A stretch of 64,000 nt of DNA from Wuchereria bancrofti (GCA_005281725.1 SSBO01000003.1:1975036-2039035); one strand, 5' to 3'. Positions 1 to 13,500 are shown, counted from the first letter of the stretch. Notes: generated by a model from the letters alone, not told the origin. A program made the numbers and translations.

Positions 1-307
1 ACGTCAGGAATAGGAAAAAAATGTATTTTATAATAAAATTTAAAAATTCATCAAGCTAATTGAATTTCTAAAAAATTTTACAAACTAATGTCATTTATAC
101 AAACTATTCTCACCAATTTCTAAAAATTTTGTCAATTATATTAAATTTTGGAAAAAAAAAGAGAAATCGTATTGAATTTTAAGGAATTAAAAGCTAGAAA
201 CAGTTCAATATATTATAATGGTAGTATCTTATTATGATATAATGGGACGAATCGTTGCATATCGCCTCTTATCTTACGGGTAAGTATGATGCATGGGCAT
301 TTTACAG
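1..307. other. AT-rich stretch before terminal exon
   Basis: Very AT-rich sequence without a supportable coding region. It runs up to a 3' splice acceptor (TTTTACAG, ending at 307) and is best read as intron of a gene that enters from the left edge. A perfect GTAAGT occurs at 280-285, but it lies only 28 bases before that acceptor, too close for a normal nematode intron. Confidence 0.35.
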
Positions 308-409
308 GAATTAGGTGCAGGAGTGAGAGCCGAAGAAGTCTATCGTTTTCAGGGTGGAAGTTTTCTGGGCACCGGATATTACCGGAAATACTATCCAGTA
401 CTTGCTTGA
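308..409 (+). CDS. Possible 3' terminal exon of an upstream gene
   Basis: After the acceptor TTTTACAG the phase-0 reading gives 33 residues and a TGA stop at 407-409. The protein begins ELGAGVRAEEVYRFQGG and ends GTGYYRKYYPVLA. Base composition is clearly less AT-rich than the flanks and the residue mix looks like real protein: Gly/Tyr/Arg-rich, without long Lys/Asn/Phe runs. The rest of the gene would lie left of the window. The family is not recognised. It could be a chance open frame. Confidence 0.35.
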   Translation, partial: ELGAGVRAEEVYRFQGGSFLGTGYYRKYYPVLA

Positions 410-1538
410 ATGAAATTGGATTAGCTAAATTTGTAACTTACCACTGCTTCTCACAAAAGCTTAAATATTGAAGGAAAAAGATTTCCAGTTATATCGATAT
501 ATCGATAGATATGCATGTGCATGTGTGTATGTATGTATGTGTATGAGTGTCTTCATGCGTGTCTTTCTGTGTCTGTATGTATGCCAAGTTTTAAGTGCAT
601 TTCGATGTATTTTGGAGGAAATCTCGGGAGACAAACAATGCAGAGAGATGGAATTAAACGAAAACAGTTGAATTCTGACATGAGCTACCTCACTGCGGTA
701 ATAAGAAAGGAAAAAGAACTGAGATGATTGATTGTGAGTTATCTTCACACGGCTATTAATAAGCCTAGCATAAATTTTTGAGGAAGTACTCCACTTGAGG
801 GAATGTTGCACTACACTTTATCTCTTGAACGTTATTGCTAAACTTTTTTTCACGGTTATTCTAAAGTTTGGAAGAATCAATTTGTCTGTTATTCGCATGT
901 TTCTTCTGTAGCTTTACCGACAGCATCTTTTAGCTATTAATTACAAACATAATTTTTTTCCTAACTTTGCATTCAGTAAGCAAAAAGTTGTTGTGCAGTG
1001 GTTGCAGGTCCCACTTTTCGTTGTATTTTATTTCGTTTTGATCCACTGTTAACGAATTGTTATGTCTTTTTATCAGTCAGCTTCATATTTTGTAATTGTA
1101 TGTTTGCTTTCTCTAAGAGAGGAGACATCAATAGTGCCGTACTGTTTAGTATGACTTAAAAAATTCCGACTATCCTATTCCTTGCTGTTGGCAGTTTACC
1201 AATCTTTTCGATTGAGTATTCTACTAGTTATGATTTCCTAAATTGCAACAGAACAGGTACAAAATGAATGATGCATCTTGGTCCTTAAAGGTGATATATT
1301 TATTGGTTTCACTTAACCCTTAGGAACCATACACATACTTGTCGAACTTAAAACGATTTACAACTTCTTTGCCTATCGGTTTTTCTTCGTTTTTCGATAC
1401 TGTCCTTTATATTATTCAAGAATTTTCAGAGTATTATTTCCGAACATTGCAGCCCGTTTTAATAGAAACAACGTTTTCATTACTTGCTGCTTTGGTTTGT
1501 CTGGTCAAAGAAACAGCCGCTTGTGTTGCGTGAACTTT
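410..1538. other. Intergenic region upstream of the OTUD3-like gene
   Basis: No coding region is supported. Bases 500-595 are a degenerate TG/TATG simple repeat, and the open frames over it on both strands are by-products of the repeat. The last 200 bases should contain the promoter and 5' untranslated region of the next gene; no clear core promoter motif was identified. Confidence 0.5.
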
Positions 1539-4500
1539 ATGGCGCGAAAGAAGGAATACAGCGGAATGGCCGCTGATGCAAGTAGTACTACCAGTAGCGG
1601 TGGGAAACGTACGGCGAAAAATGACATGTCGAATGATGCACAGTGTAAAATGGACTTAGATCGACTTAATCCAATTTCGAAACGGAAAGAGGTATATAGT
1701 AAGCCCATATATCTTATTTCCATAAGCGAAACTAAGCCTTATCAGCATTTTAACACGATTTATTTGAACTTTTTGATTCCTGGAATGGTTGTCAGCCCAT
1801 CGATCTCGAAGATATTGTTGTTGTGGTTGATTGTTTTAACGTAAATTGAAGTTTAAACTTTTATTTACAGAAATGAATCAAAACTGAGAAATTTTTGCGG
1901 TCTCTGAATTTATACTAAGATTTCAACTTGTGTTACACACTGTTGCAGGTTGCATATCCGGGAACAAGCGTACGGAATGTTTACGATGTTGCTGATTTGC
2001 GTGCACAGCTCGGATCTTTTGGTTTAACTGTTCGAGATATTCCAGGAGATGGAAACTGTCTTTTCAGGTACCTCTTTCGTTTTTCTTACTTTATATGGTT
2101 TGAATTTGAATTTGCTAACATTTAGGAGATGATTACCTTGATCTTTTATGGTTGTGCAGTCTTACCATATAAAAAATGTTTGGTTTTTGTCTACTTTTCA
2201 GTTTTCACCGTATCGAAGTTCTTTTTTTTTCAGGGCTTTGGGCGATCAATTGGACGGTCACACAGGGAATCACCTGAAGCATCGACTCGATACGGTTCGA
2301 TATATGATAAACCATCGTGGTCATTTTGAACCGTTCATCGATGTCCCTTTCGATCGTTATGGTTAGTGTTCTTCGAAAATTTTTGGATGAATTTTTTTTC
2401 CTAACTTTTTGGAGGCTTTTTTGGCTTTATTACTTTTGCAGTTCGGAAGTTTACTGTATTTTCTTGCCGCTCGCATCTTCTCAATTTTTCAACTATAATA
2501 ACGATCTCGTATGAGGTGCAGATGGGAGTGATATTTCAAAACATTGAGACTTAATTATAACTTATTTCGTTCTAAACTTTCTTGAGTTGATTAAATTTTC
2601 TAGCCTAAAATCAAATTACAAATTTCCAGTTTGTCTTGTTTCCTAAGTAACTTGTTTAGCGCAAGGATAGATTTGTGAAAATTTTAAGCTGACAATGCAA
2701 GTGATTGTGTTGTAACGGATACTCACTAAATAATGGATAGTTTTAATATGGAGTGTGAAACGAATTTAATGGTCAATTTTGATGTTCCAGAAAATCTTCT
2801 AGATTATGGAATTAAATTTGACTTTTTGTGCATTTCTTTCTAATTACAATGTTTATAGTAAATGATTTGAGTCGTCCCGGTACTTATGCTGGCCAGGATG
2901 CACTTGTGGCGTTTGCGCGTTTACATCAAGTAAACATCATCATACATCAGCTGAATAGACCGTTGTGGAAAATTCAAGGTTCTGAAGATAGTAATGCTCC
3001 TGAGCTTCATCTTTCGTATCATAATGGTGAGCATTATTCGAGTGTTCGTCGTTTCGGTGATATCGCAAATACACCCGCTGGAATACGCATTATGGTACTG
3101 AGTTATTGTTTCTGGAATGAAATTTACTTAATTTGTATCTTCTCCACCTTTTATTAATCAAGACTATCTTGTTGAGAATCGTAGTTGTTGTTTTGTTGTG
3201 AAATATTTAAAAAAATCTCTAATCTAAGGGAACATGAATTGCATTTATTGAAATATGTAGTGTTTTGTCCCTTAAAATGCACCGCTGTCTTTTAAGTAAT
3301 GATTAATGTGACTGACAATATTGGGGATTAAAATTTTTAACAATGTACAGAATTTGTAAAATTTATAAACAACGGCACTTTGTTCGATGAAGTTTGAGGT
3401 CTGATTTTTTCCCTCTATTTCGGTACTTTGTGGTACAAGTTCCAAGATGTGGAAAGTTTTTGCATACTTATCACAGGCAGAGGGGGTCACTTTCAAAAAT
3501 GAAACATATAGTATTCCACCTGTCGCAAGAGCACTATGTGATAAAATTGTAAACTTAATTAGTGTGAAAATACATGTAAGTGATACACAATTTTACATTT
3601 CTAAAATGGATTAAGAAGAAGAAACGATATATTAAGTTTCTGAAACTATGATATTAGAGTAGTATTATTTATTAAATGTAATGTATATGTATAACAATTT
3701 CTTTCAACTTTTAAATCTGTCATTATCGTGTGCTTTTGCAGGCTCCAACTACTGTTCCATGTTGTGCATCGCACAGCGTATGCACATCTACGAAACCTAT
3801 CACCTCTCATGCGAATTCTGCTAATTCGCAGCAGTCTGCAGCAAACTTACATAAACATAATGCAAATGCTTCAAATGAAGAAGCTGTTCATACATATGTG
3901 TATGAGAAAGACCAATTCACTACTTTAGTTCATGAGGTACATTTCATGACTTTTAAGACAGTGTTTGTTTGGTTAATTTAATTAACGCACATTTTATATG
4001 TTTCATCCAAATTTAAAGTTTTATAGAACTTCATATATAAAATGTTGATATAACCAAAAAAAAAACAAAAATTGATTGTTTAATTTCATGTTTTCAAATA
4101 ATTTACATCTTTCTTTTTACTGGTGTTATTCCTAAAATTCCGTTCAATTTTTGCTTCCTGAATATGATAATTTATTTCGATTTATTGATCAGGTGATGAA
4201 TCGTACTGGGTGCTGTGATACTACCTTGGCTACAGAGGCGCTGATAGAAAATTCAGGAGATTTGGATCAAACTGTTGATTACCTGCTCTCACTTGCATTA
4301 TTCGTTACCCCTGGCGGTGATAGCAATCTTTCCAAATCGATGAACCAAAGTGATATGGAAAAGACAGGTAAATTCTATTACTTTATCTGAATTCTGGATT
4401 GATTCATTGATTAGAATTTTTTTAACTGCACGACAGCAAACTTAATTAAAATCGGACAGGAATAAGCGCTGGGCTTGAAATAAAGCTGGCATGTTGCTTT

Positions 4501-5278
4501 TGGTTTGCAAAATGACAAGAAATATTCCTTGATATAGCTAGGGAACATTTCTGCAATCCTTTTTTAAGAAAATTCTCTTAATGGAATTCATTACTTAAGA
4601 AATTTGTTTACATGACACTAAGAATTTGGTTTGTTATTGCTGTTGTACTTTTTTCTATTTTAGAACATAGAATATTGAAAGGCCGAAATAATGAAGATGT
4701 TAACAGGCATCGTACTTTACCAGCTTGTCCAAGTCGTGCTGATTTTGAGGTATTTTTTGTTATTTCATATGAATAAAAAGATTTTAGACCACGGAGCCTG
4801 AATGCACACTTAATTGATTTGCAGTCTTTCCGACAAATCAGTCCAGTAAAATTGACACATTGAGCCAGTTTTAGCCCACTTTGCATGTCAGTGGCTTGGA
4901 GTATCCGAGTTTTGCTTTCTTGTAAAAAAGGTGAGGAGGAGCGGTAGTATTATTAGCTCTCTTGCCAGAAACAAGTTTCGTGCTTTCCCATTTGTTGAGC
5001 CTTATTTTATAGTTGAAATAGCAGATATTTATAGGTTTCTGATTTACTGTATAAAGAAAAAAATAAAATAGTATGCTTAGAGAACGATATTCGTAGTCTC
5101 GGAAGCAAATCAGACCAATTCGACATTTAGAAAGAAATTTCTGAGGTTACATTCTAACCCATGAATATTTTAGCTGACAGCTTCTGAGCAACAGGAAAAA
5201 CGGAGTCGGAAACAAGATGGTAACATGTTGGAAGAGCAATTAAATAAACAAGGCGATCTTCGTTTCTTGACACTATAA
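1539..5278 (+). CDS. OTUD3: OTU-domain deubiquitinase, OTUD3-like, 8 exons
   Basis: Cysteine deubiquitinase that removes ubiquitin chains from substrates. Exons: 1539-1691, 1949-2067, 2234-2361, 2859-3094, 3742-3936, 4193-4367, 4664-4749 and 5174-5278. All are GT-AG and phase-consistent, giving 398 residues and TAA, close to the human OTUD3 length. The OTU domain starts near residue 67: the motif PGDGNCLF carries Asp85 and catalytic Cys88, followed by ALGDQLDGH, a segment with GNHLKHR, then [11 protein letters not shown] and the catalytic His192 in GEHYSSVRR. Residues about 278-305 (starting [20 protein letters not shown]) match the C-terminal UBA-like segment of OTUD3. The start is the ATG in MARKKEYSG; it is the first ATG in the open frame of exon 1. 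All three catalytic positions are present, so an active enzyme is expected. The gene stands alone, with about 4 kb to the next. Confidence 0.93.
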
Positions 5279-6514
5279 TTAAAACGTTCTAATGGGAGTA
5301 TTTTGCCGTTCGTTCTTTCAGTATGCTTGCTGTAGATAGTTTATCAGAATTTTTGATGACAGATTCAATGAAAATCATTCAGTTTCATTTAACCTTGTGT
5401 TTCATTATATTACGGTTATTGTATGTATCATTGCTTAGATGTTTTGTTTGATACTGAATACTTAGAGCTTAGCAAACTAAAACAGAAAAACAGGATCTGG
5501 ATACCATACACCAAACACTGTGATTTGAAAGGGTGAGGAATGCATTTAACTTTTCATTTCAGTTGTATTTATCTGAAGATCAATATTCTACAGACGCCTG
5601 CACTGTTTCATTTCAGCGCTAATTCTGTTAAATCATGTAAATTTATGCTCTTCATGCTAATCAGTATCACATGTTTTAATGACTGTTTAAGCGATCAAAT
5701 ATGTTGGATGAGGTTTAGGTTTAGAAATACTTAGCTTAAATTATGTTGATTTCTCTGAAGAAATATTGAAGAGCGTTTTTTTATTCTAACTTATTTCTCT
5801 TAACAAATAATATCCCAACCAGTATACAAATAGCGGGTAATGAGGTTAAACTGCTATCATAATGAGTACCCATAAATGTAGTCATTAGATAAATGTGGTT
5901 GTCTTCCGTTTGCTTCTTTCTAACTACTGTTTATTCTCACCATCCATCCTTCTAGTGTTTTTATTAAACATTGAATGTCATTCTGTATATGGAACCAAAT
6001 TTTTTTTCTCTCATTTCTGTGTGGTACTGCTATTAGAATGTGAGTGTGCTCACATGTGAATTCATTATGTTTTAGTATAATTAATTGTTAATAAATTCTA
6101 TACAGATGTATCGCTACGGTATGTGCTAAATTGTAGTTGAAGAACTGCTGCACAGGTGTGACGAAGAATGTTGAAAGAAGGGCAAGGAATGGTTAAGGTA
6201 GGTAGTTGACAAGGAGTTCGGAGTCTCAGCGAGAAGTGATGTATGGGTGAAGTGATGACGGAGATTCCGCAACGATAGGAAACAGTTGACTCGCCTACCG
6301 CTAATCACATCGCGGGATATTACCACTCCAGGAAACATCTTCTTGCTCTATCTTTCATCAGCATGCATCTTACCTGCATGCAGTCCATACATACATTTAG
6401 ATCTGTTGTTTGCAGTGCAGTGCAGTGTAGTGCATCACCAACAATAAATGATGGAGGGGAGGGGTCTGCAGCACTCGCTCGCATGACTGAAAGCTCCCGC
6501 AAGTTAACTTCCCC

Positions 6515-6560
6515 AGCCTAGCCCGCCCCGCCCCACGAGCACTGCCCGCCCCCCGGTAGT
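6515..6560. promoter_or_regulatory. GC-box cluster
   Basis: A run of CCCGCCCCGCCCC followed by GCCCGCCCCCCGG, embedded in otherwise AT-rich DNA. Such boxes are Sp1/KLF-type recognition motifs in animals. It lies about 2.9 kb upstream of the acidic protein start. Regulatory function is inferred from composition and motif only. Confidence 0.35.
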
Positions 6561-8980
6561 TGCTTGCCACTCAGTTGTTGGTTGCATCCATCAGCTGCAA
6601 TTCGACGAATTCACTGGTTCGCTTAGATCGTCGTTTTTCCTCGATAACCTACAGCTATTATTTATACTTCCGTGCCAGCTACGAGTGTATGCGAGCATGC
6701 ATGTGCGTGTATTTCCCGTACAAAAAGTGCACAGAAATGCATGTGTCCTATGCTGTGCAGACAACAGCATGCACTTAAGTGTGTGCGTGTGCGTGTCTGT
6801 TCACGTATGTTGTGTCTATGTCTGTGAGTCGGTAACACACACGGCCTGCCGTATCTCGGAATGCCACGACAGCATCTCTCAGTGCCGTGGAATATCGACG
6901 CGGTAGCACTTCATTCCACTCCGCCCCATTCCATCTGATCGTTCGCTAGCTCGTCTCTCTGTGCAACTGACCGCCCACTGAGACGCGTTGCTCCCTTCTT
7001 CTTCCATTCATCAAGGATATCGACCGACAGTGTTGGGCCGTAATTTGTTTGGATGCCAGCCAGCATTCTCCATTTCTTGCGTTTCGCAATTGGGAACTTT
7101 ATCTTAGGGTTACTTATTCGTAAATTACGTAACCGACGTTTGCATTCATTCCGTTATACGGTTTCGACGTATTTCTCACTCACATGTTAAGATTGATTGC
7201 TGATGTTTCCATTTATTACAGTGAATATTTTCTGTTCTTTATCGTTCCTCCTCATCAAATCGCTTAAGTTATGCTTCCGTTAGCAATGTAAATATATTCT
7301 AGCTTTATTCTTGTACTTCTCGCTAGGATTTCGCTTACGGTCTTTGCAAGCATGGCATATACGAAGCTAAATCACTTTTCGGATGTAAGATTCTCATCAG
7401 TTAACGAAAAGAGCTATTTGAGCTCAGTCACTAATCGATGTTAGTCTATAGCACCTGTTGATGGATGCACATGCCATCTTCTTCATATTCCTCATATACG
7501 AAAAAAAGGACTTGTTGTGTTGCTTTTAATTTCACAAGTCTATGCTTTAATATTTCATCTTCCGTTTATCGTCAATCTTTTAACCTTTCTGAATGATAGT
7601 TGTTTGTTCTAGAATATTTTGTTCCATTTTATTCGTCATACAAGTTTTTAATTTGCATGGAGATACCTCAGTTTGTTGTCCACATCTTTGACTTTAATCA
7701 GTGACAAAATTGTTCCCTTCCACTTGTGTTATTTTTTAATACAACAGGACTTTTGTCTGGCATTAGTGCCATTTCAGTTTCAGTTTAATTGTCATCTCGT
7801 GTCATTTGATCGTTTCTTCCTGGAAATTTCATTTATTAGCAATGCTTGCGACAGGTCATTACCGTCATAGTTTCCAGCACCAGCTGTGCCATGTTTGGAA
7901 GCAAAGTTAAACCTAAGAGCTGTGTATTCTCTCCCTTTCTTTATCGTCTTCCTTCACTCTTTCATCGCTGTTTCGCTTCCCTTCCTATGCTTCAGCATTT
8001 TGCTCTCGTTTCAGACTGAATTACAGTAAGTCAGCTGTTCTCTTGCAGTCAATTCCCGCTCATTTCAAAGATCACATTCCTTATCAGTACCAATATACCA
8101 GTGAAATGCGTCTAAAATCCATTTAGCGTGTGAGAGACTAGTGTGTATCAATTGAGATGTTGCGGAGATGATGGCAGATAGGTTTATAAGTGTATAAACC
8201 ATGTGAGAGGTGCATTATCGATTGCGGCGGTATGGGATGGATGGATGGGATATATGTGGCGTAAGAAGGAAGTTGTAAGTAGTGAGTTACCTTTCTTCCT
8301 CTCTTCTTCCCTTCTTCATAAATGTGAATGAATCCGGAATGGCTTGAGGGATCGGATGGGTATAGTTTGGGTTGGTGACTGCAAAGATTAGGTTATTCAG
8401 TGTGATAGTGATGTTTGATCTCTCGTGCTGGACACAGCTGAGTGCTGAGTACCTACCTCCTTGCATGCATTGTGAGGACAGTACGCACGCTACTCATCCA
8501 CCTCACAAGCTCGTGGTTCGAGGTGCGACCTCTCATCGCCCGGAATGTGTAGTTGGGTGAGGGTCGAGTTATAGCATTTGTTTGATAGCGGTGCGATGAG
8601 GGGAGCGCTCGTGGCATAGCATAGCAATTCAATATACCAGTGAAAGGGAAGAATTCGGAGAGGCAGTTTGATAGAGCGGGAGAGTGAGTGAGACTAAGTG
8701 GAGATGCAGAGTGAGAGAGGGAGCGAGGTTGTGGTTTTGGCGGTAATGGTGAAGGTTTATGGTCACTGCAGCAGAAGATATGTTGGCGAATTGCCATTAG
8801 GACGATCCGAACTATCGATGGAAGTGTCTGTGCGAAGATTGGATGGAGCGCCTCTGAGCTCTCTCTACACCTCTCACTATGCAGTGCAGTTTGCGCCTTT
8901 CACTTTCAGAGCAGTGAAACTCGAGCAGCATACGGTGTGCGATCCATTCTGGTTTCTAATGTTTGCATGCTGCTCCTTTC

Positions 8981-9065
8981 CGTATGTGTCTGTGTGCGTG
9001 TCTATGGACGGGTGTGTGTGTGTGTGTGTGGATGGGTGCATGGGATGTATGCATGTATGTGTCAA
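8981..9065. repeat. (GT)n-rich simple repeat
   Basis: Interrupted GTGTGTG tract with embedded TGCATG/GTATG steps. Similar tracts occur at 500-595, 6,779-6,815 and 11,610-11,670. Open frames on both strands over these tracts, rich in Cys/Val or Thr/His, are repeat by-products. Confidence 0.7.
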
Positions 9066-9458
9066 AGTTGAGTTTGTGGTAGTAGATGTGGTGACATGTA
9101 CATCTGCAATCAGAGTGACTTTGTAGTGTGCTATGTATGGTGAATGTGATGTCATATCGTTAAGCATTTGCCCAAACCATTCCTTAGCTTAGATCGATAG
9201 TTTTTTTTTTTTTTTTTAGGATGGTTGATGTATTGGCTCAAAAGTTTGAGACATTACTGTTGCATTCCTCGGCTGACATATGTATGCTGCCGCTGCCGAC
9301 TGCTCTTGCTGCTGTTGTGATTTTATTTGCCGTTGTTAGATCATTTTGGTGTATAATTTATTGAAGTTGTCATGTGCATTGCAGGTTCTCGTTGTAGTTG
9401 CGCACTGCCGTAGTAGTGTAATCATATTGTGAAAAATCCAGATAACAGCAATCAAAAC

Positions 9459-10514
9459 ATGAGCGCAGTTGACGAGCGAGTTGCTGAGAAAAGGAAATTG
9501 GAGGAGAAGGATACTGAGAATGGTGTGTCTGCTAAAGGAGCCAAAATTGAAAATGGAATCGTTGCGGTAGGGTTTTCCGTAGTTTTTATGTCATATATAT
9601 CCAGATATTCACGTTGACAGCTGCATTTCAGTGAACGAGACCTTATAAACATCCTTTAATTTAATTGCAGTGGTTTGGTGGATGATTGGAGGATTCTGTT
9701 GGGATTCTCCAATCATGAGGCTGGTGGCATTGTATGATGATTACAGGAAGTAAATAATATAATATGAGCACTTCTAGAGTTTAGGATATTAATATTCCTA
9801 AATTTTGAAATTGTCCAAACACCATAAATCATTGCCCATTAATTTTGTGTCTTCAAAAAATAGCACTTTACTTTGTTTGACATTTTTCTTAGTGGTTGTG
9901 GTCTTACTGAATTGTTAGCATTGTCATTTCCAGGCAGCAGGTGATGCAGAGGTCAGAGATTTGAAACAAGACAAGAATTCCTCATTGAAAGGTCTTTTAA
10001 TGTGGTTTTAATTCTTTTTTTAATCAGTCGCTTTACTGGACCACAATTTTTTTAATTCAGCTTTTGAAGGTTATGGAAGATAGATAGTTAGGACGAATAC
10101 TTGATTGAAGAAAACTGGTGCTTATGAATATTATTATTGGAATGAGAATTGCCGTTCAGGGCATAATTTTGGATGTTATATTCTCCAAATAGTTAGCACA
10201 CTCTGTTCTTGTAACGTTGTTAATCAAATGAGAAATGAGATTTTGCAGAAAATAAAGAGAAGACAGCAAATGAGAATCATGATGGCGAACATGAAGAAGA
10301 TGGTGAAGATGTAGCGGATGGTGAAGAGGGTATTGAAGAATCGAGCGGTGGTGAGGATGATGAAAGTTTAGGTGATGAGGAAGATGGAGGTAGCGAGGAC
10401 GATGAGGCGAGCATTGGCTCCGAGGAGAGCGATGGCCAAGGCGATGGTGAAGGGGGTGATTTTGGGGATGATGACGATGTGGAAGGTGAAGAAGGTGGTG
10501 AAAGCGAAGAGTAA
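9459..10514 (+). CDS. Acidic prothymosin-like nuclear protein, 3 exons
   Basis: Exons 9459-9566, 9934-9991 and 10249-10514, all GT-AG with matching phases, encode 143 residues ending at TAA. The N-terminal 36 residues start MSAVDERVAEKRKLEEKD and contain a short basic KRK cluster. From about residue 65 to the end the protein is almost entirely Glu, Asp, Gly and Ser, ending GEEGGESEE. This resembles prothymosin-alpha/parathymosin-type acidic, probably disordered chromatin proteins in size and composition, though here the basic cluster is N-terminal rather than C-terminal. The large last exon is read in only one frame without stops consistent with the splice phase. Orthology is not established; any acidic histone-binding or nucleolar protein would look similar. 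A T-rich acceptor near 9,384, upstream of the ATG, could receive a spliced leader. Confidence 0.75.
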
Positions 10515-13500
10515 TGATTATAGTGATGTTGATGCCTATTACAAATTCTATTTGCCGTTTTTTGTCGTCCGTTTATTAATCCTGATCTTACAATTTATGG
10601 AAGGACGGTTCTGTTTCCAAGGTAACAGTTTGGGGATTAGTAGTTATAAGTTTTCAGGATTTTTTTCTACGTTCTGTAACACACTGCGGAAAAGAAAATG
10701 CAGTTTTTTTTTTTTTTTTTTTGGGGGGGGGAATGTGTTTTTTGAATGGATTTAAAAACTTTTTACCGTTTTTGTTCCACAGATTGGTTTTCATGAATGT
10801 GAATTGGTCCTTCCAAACTGTTCTCTTTGAGGAAATTTTAGCTGTTATAGTTTTGTTTCTTGCTATTTATAATGGTGTTTGTCATAAAAGTTTATTTAAA
10901 TATTTGAAAATTTGTTCGTCACTCGAAAAATGAACGGACAAAATTTTTGAACTTCCCAGCTGCATTTCCTCAAAAAAGTGTAGTGACTGGGATTTTCGTT
11001 TTACTTTAAAGAAATTGTTGTTATTACGTTGTTTTTTCTTCTGATTTATATTTTATTTATTATATGTTTAGATAAAATATTGTTGGCATTTTTATGTTTC
11101 CCCTCATTTCCCTTTCCTTCGTTCTTTTAGTTTTGAAATTGTCTTGCGAGGAAAATCAGATTTGTTCATTTATCTATTCTTAATTATATGTATATCTACT
11201 TTATGCTCTCTGTTGAATTTGTGGAAGGTGCAGTACATTACTCACAGTAGTATTATGCGCTTAATTAATTCAGGAAGGAATTTGCATGTTCATGGAATTC
11301 TGGATTTTTCCTGAATTTCATTTTTTTGTACTGCTAGCAACAATCATGATTTGTTTGCACCGTGCATTATATGTATATGAGACTATCTGGACACACACGT
11401 AATGGCAATGGAGGCGACTTTGTCGTGTATTAATATCGTCACGATTTTCCCTCTCCTTTGGAACAATTTCTAGATAACTTTGATTTATCATGCCCACGTA
11501 AGGATTGGCGCCACTTTCTGAGTTAATTTAATAGAAGTATTGTTTGTTGATATGGTTATGATTTATTATTTCGTATGATGTCAGAGAATGTTTTACTGTT
11601 TTGCAGGCGTTCTATTTTGTATGTGTGTGCGTACGTATGTACTTATGTATGTACGTGTGTGCGTGTCTGTTTTGTTCGGAGTATTAAAAGTAACCTCATT
11701 CTGTGGCAGCAAATCAATTTTCATTGTGTTTGAAATGAATTTCCGGTTTGGGAGAATACGAAATTGGTCCTTTAGTTTGCCAAAGAATTCGGATTTCATT
11801 GCAGTTCCTGAATGGTTTTGAATAACGCCATGGGGTTCTCCTATAGTTGTTCTTTACGCCACGGGGGGGCGGAGAGAGAGAGGAGAGAAAGTAGGGAATT
11901 GGTAGGTTTTGGGCGCAAAATGGTAAGAGACTTTCGAGGGAGCGGTCGGTAGGGTTTCTGAACTTAGAGATAGGCGACTAAAGCTTTTTAGATTACTCTG
12001 AGACTCTTTGACAGTTCGAGGCGAACATTTACGTTAGCATCCCTTTCAAGGACGAGTTTTTGGAATTTAAAGGTGGTCGTACTTTTTCCAGGCAGTCTGC
12101 GTGTACTGTAGTTTAGGGGTGTATTTCGTGGTATTCACGTGGTACTGTTGTTACAAAGTAACGTGATGTATTCATAGAGATGGAGATCAAAATAAATGTA
12201 CTTTCATTGAAGATGCACAAAGCACATTGAGGCGGAAGATGTTCGATATGGTACTATTTTAAATCTTTATGTACAATGCAGCTAACACTGGAAGAAACTG
12301 AGAAGTTCATTTTAAAGTTTTGTTTTTACCTGAATTAAAATTGGACATATTTGTAATTCAATGTTGCTATATTTTTAAAGTGAACAGAATGGTTAGCAGT
12401 TAGGATGGAACTAATAATTGGTTGATATATTGCAGGTAATCCATTTCATAATTAGTATTATTCAAGAAAAAGTGGTCTAAGTAATTACTTCATTGATTCC
12501 TTCTAAATTCAATTAGTATTATCTGATTGCTTTAGATGATTGTTCTTTACTTACGAAATTCTCCACTCCTTATCAAGTTCATTTTTCGGCATTCAAACAT
12601 CGATGTCAGTATTTTATCCTTGGTTATCTTAAAAAAAAAAAGGGATTTTTTGGGACTGTAATATTATTTAACAATTCTACAACTTATATTTAACAATCAT
12701 TTGGGAAATTACATATCAGTGTACTCATTCATTATCAAATGAATGGAAATACGATGGTATTATAATCTAAATATGAGATTAGTTACTGATAACTTTATTG
12801 AAGGATTTTCAATCAAAAAGAACGATTTCCTCTTCAATAAGTCATATCATTGAAAAATTTCAATGAACAAAGAATGAATAAAAGTCTTCTAGCATCTTTT
12901 TTGTGTTGCATTCTTGTTCAATTGCAAATTATTGTCTCATTCCAAACGCATCGTTAAGGAACGGAGAATTTCGGTTAGAAAAAAAAAAGAAGAGATTACA
13001 AGTCATTACTTTATCATTTAATCTAGTCATTTATATATTGTTTGATCAATTTGATTTTAATCGATAAAATTTACTTTGAATTATTATGTAACATTTATTT
13101 TTGCATATCATACGAGGCTTATTATGACGTTTAAATCTGATGACTAACTTTCACAGAGAGATCGATCGATATTTCAAAAATGTCATACTTCAAAAAACTA
13201 ATTTTCATCTTTTTCATCAAAGATAACCGGAATTGCTATTGGAGAAAAATGCTGAAAACATAAATTATTATTAAAATCAACCATTTTGTCTAGTAGTTCA
13301 TTTAACTTTCGGTTATGAAGAAAATGATGCAAATATGGCAGATACTGAAATGATTGCAGGAATGATTTGCAGTTCAATTTCATTTGATTTGATAAATTCA
13401 ATGTATTATGATCGAAAAAATATCATGACAAATGATTTGTAAAGTTGAAAAGTTATAAATGAAAATGCTGATATAATGAGAAGGTATATGTTCTGATCGT

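Larger units (their letters stand above)
5279..9458. other. Intergenic and upstream region, GC-variable
   Basis: No protein gene is supported. The first 1 kb is AT-rich 3' flank of the OTUD3-like gene. From about 6,330 composition changes: many short GT and TGCATG-type runs, a GC-box cluster near 6,515-6,560, and a long mixed-composition stretch to 9,430. Open frames of 60-142 codons here lie over GT-rich sequence, lack splice context and show no recognisable domains. I read this as an extended promoter or leader region of the acidic protein gene at 9459. Confidence 0.5.

Noticed and set aside
461..811. 116-codon minus-strand frame and two plus-strand frames
   Set aside because: Caused by the TATG/TGCATG simple repeat at 500-595.
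8453..9167. Overlapping frames of 96-142 codons on both strands
   Set aside because: They cross GT/CA repeats, are Cys/Val- or Thr/His-biased, and show no domain or splice structure.
10105..10314. Met/Lys-rich plus-strand frame
   Set aside because: Out-of-frame reading of the acidic exon at 10249-10514 and its intron.
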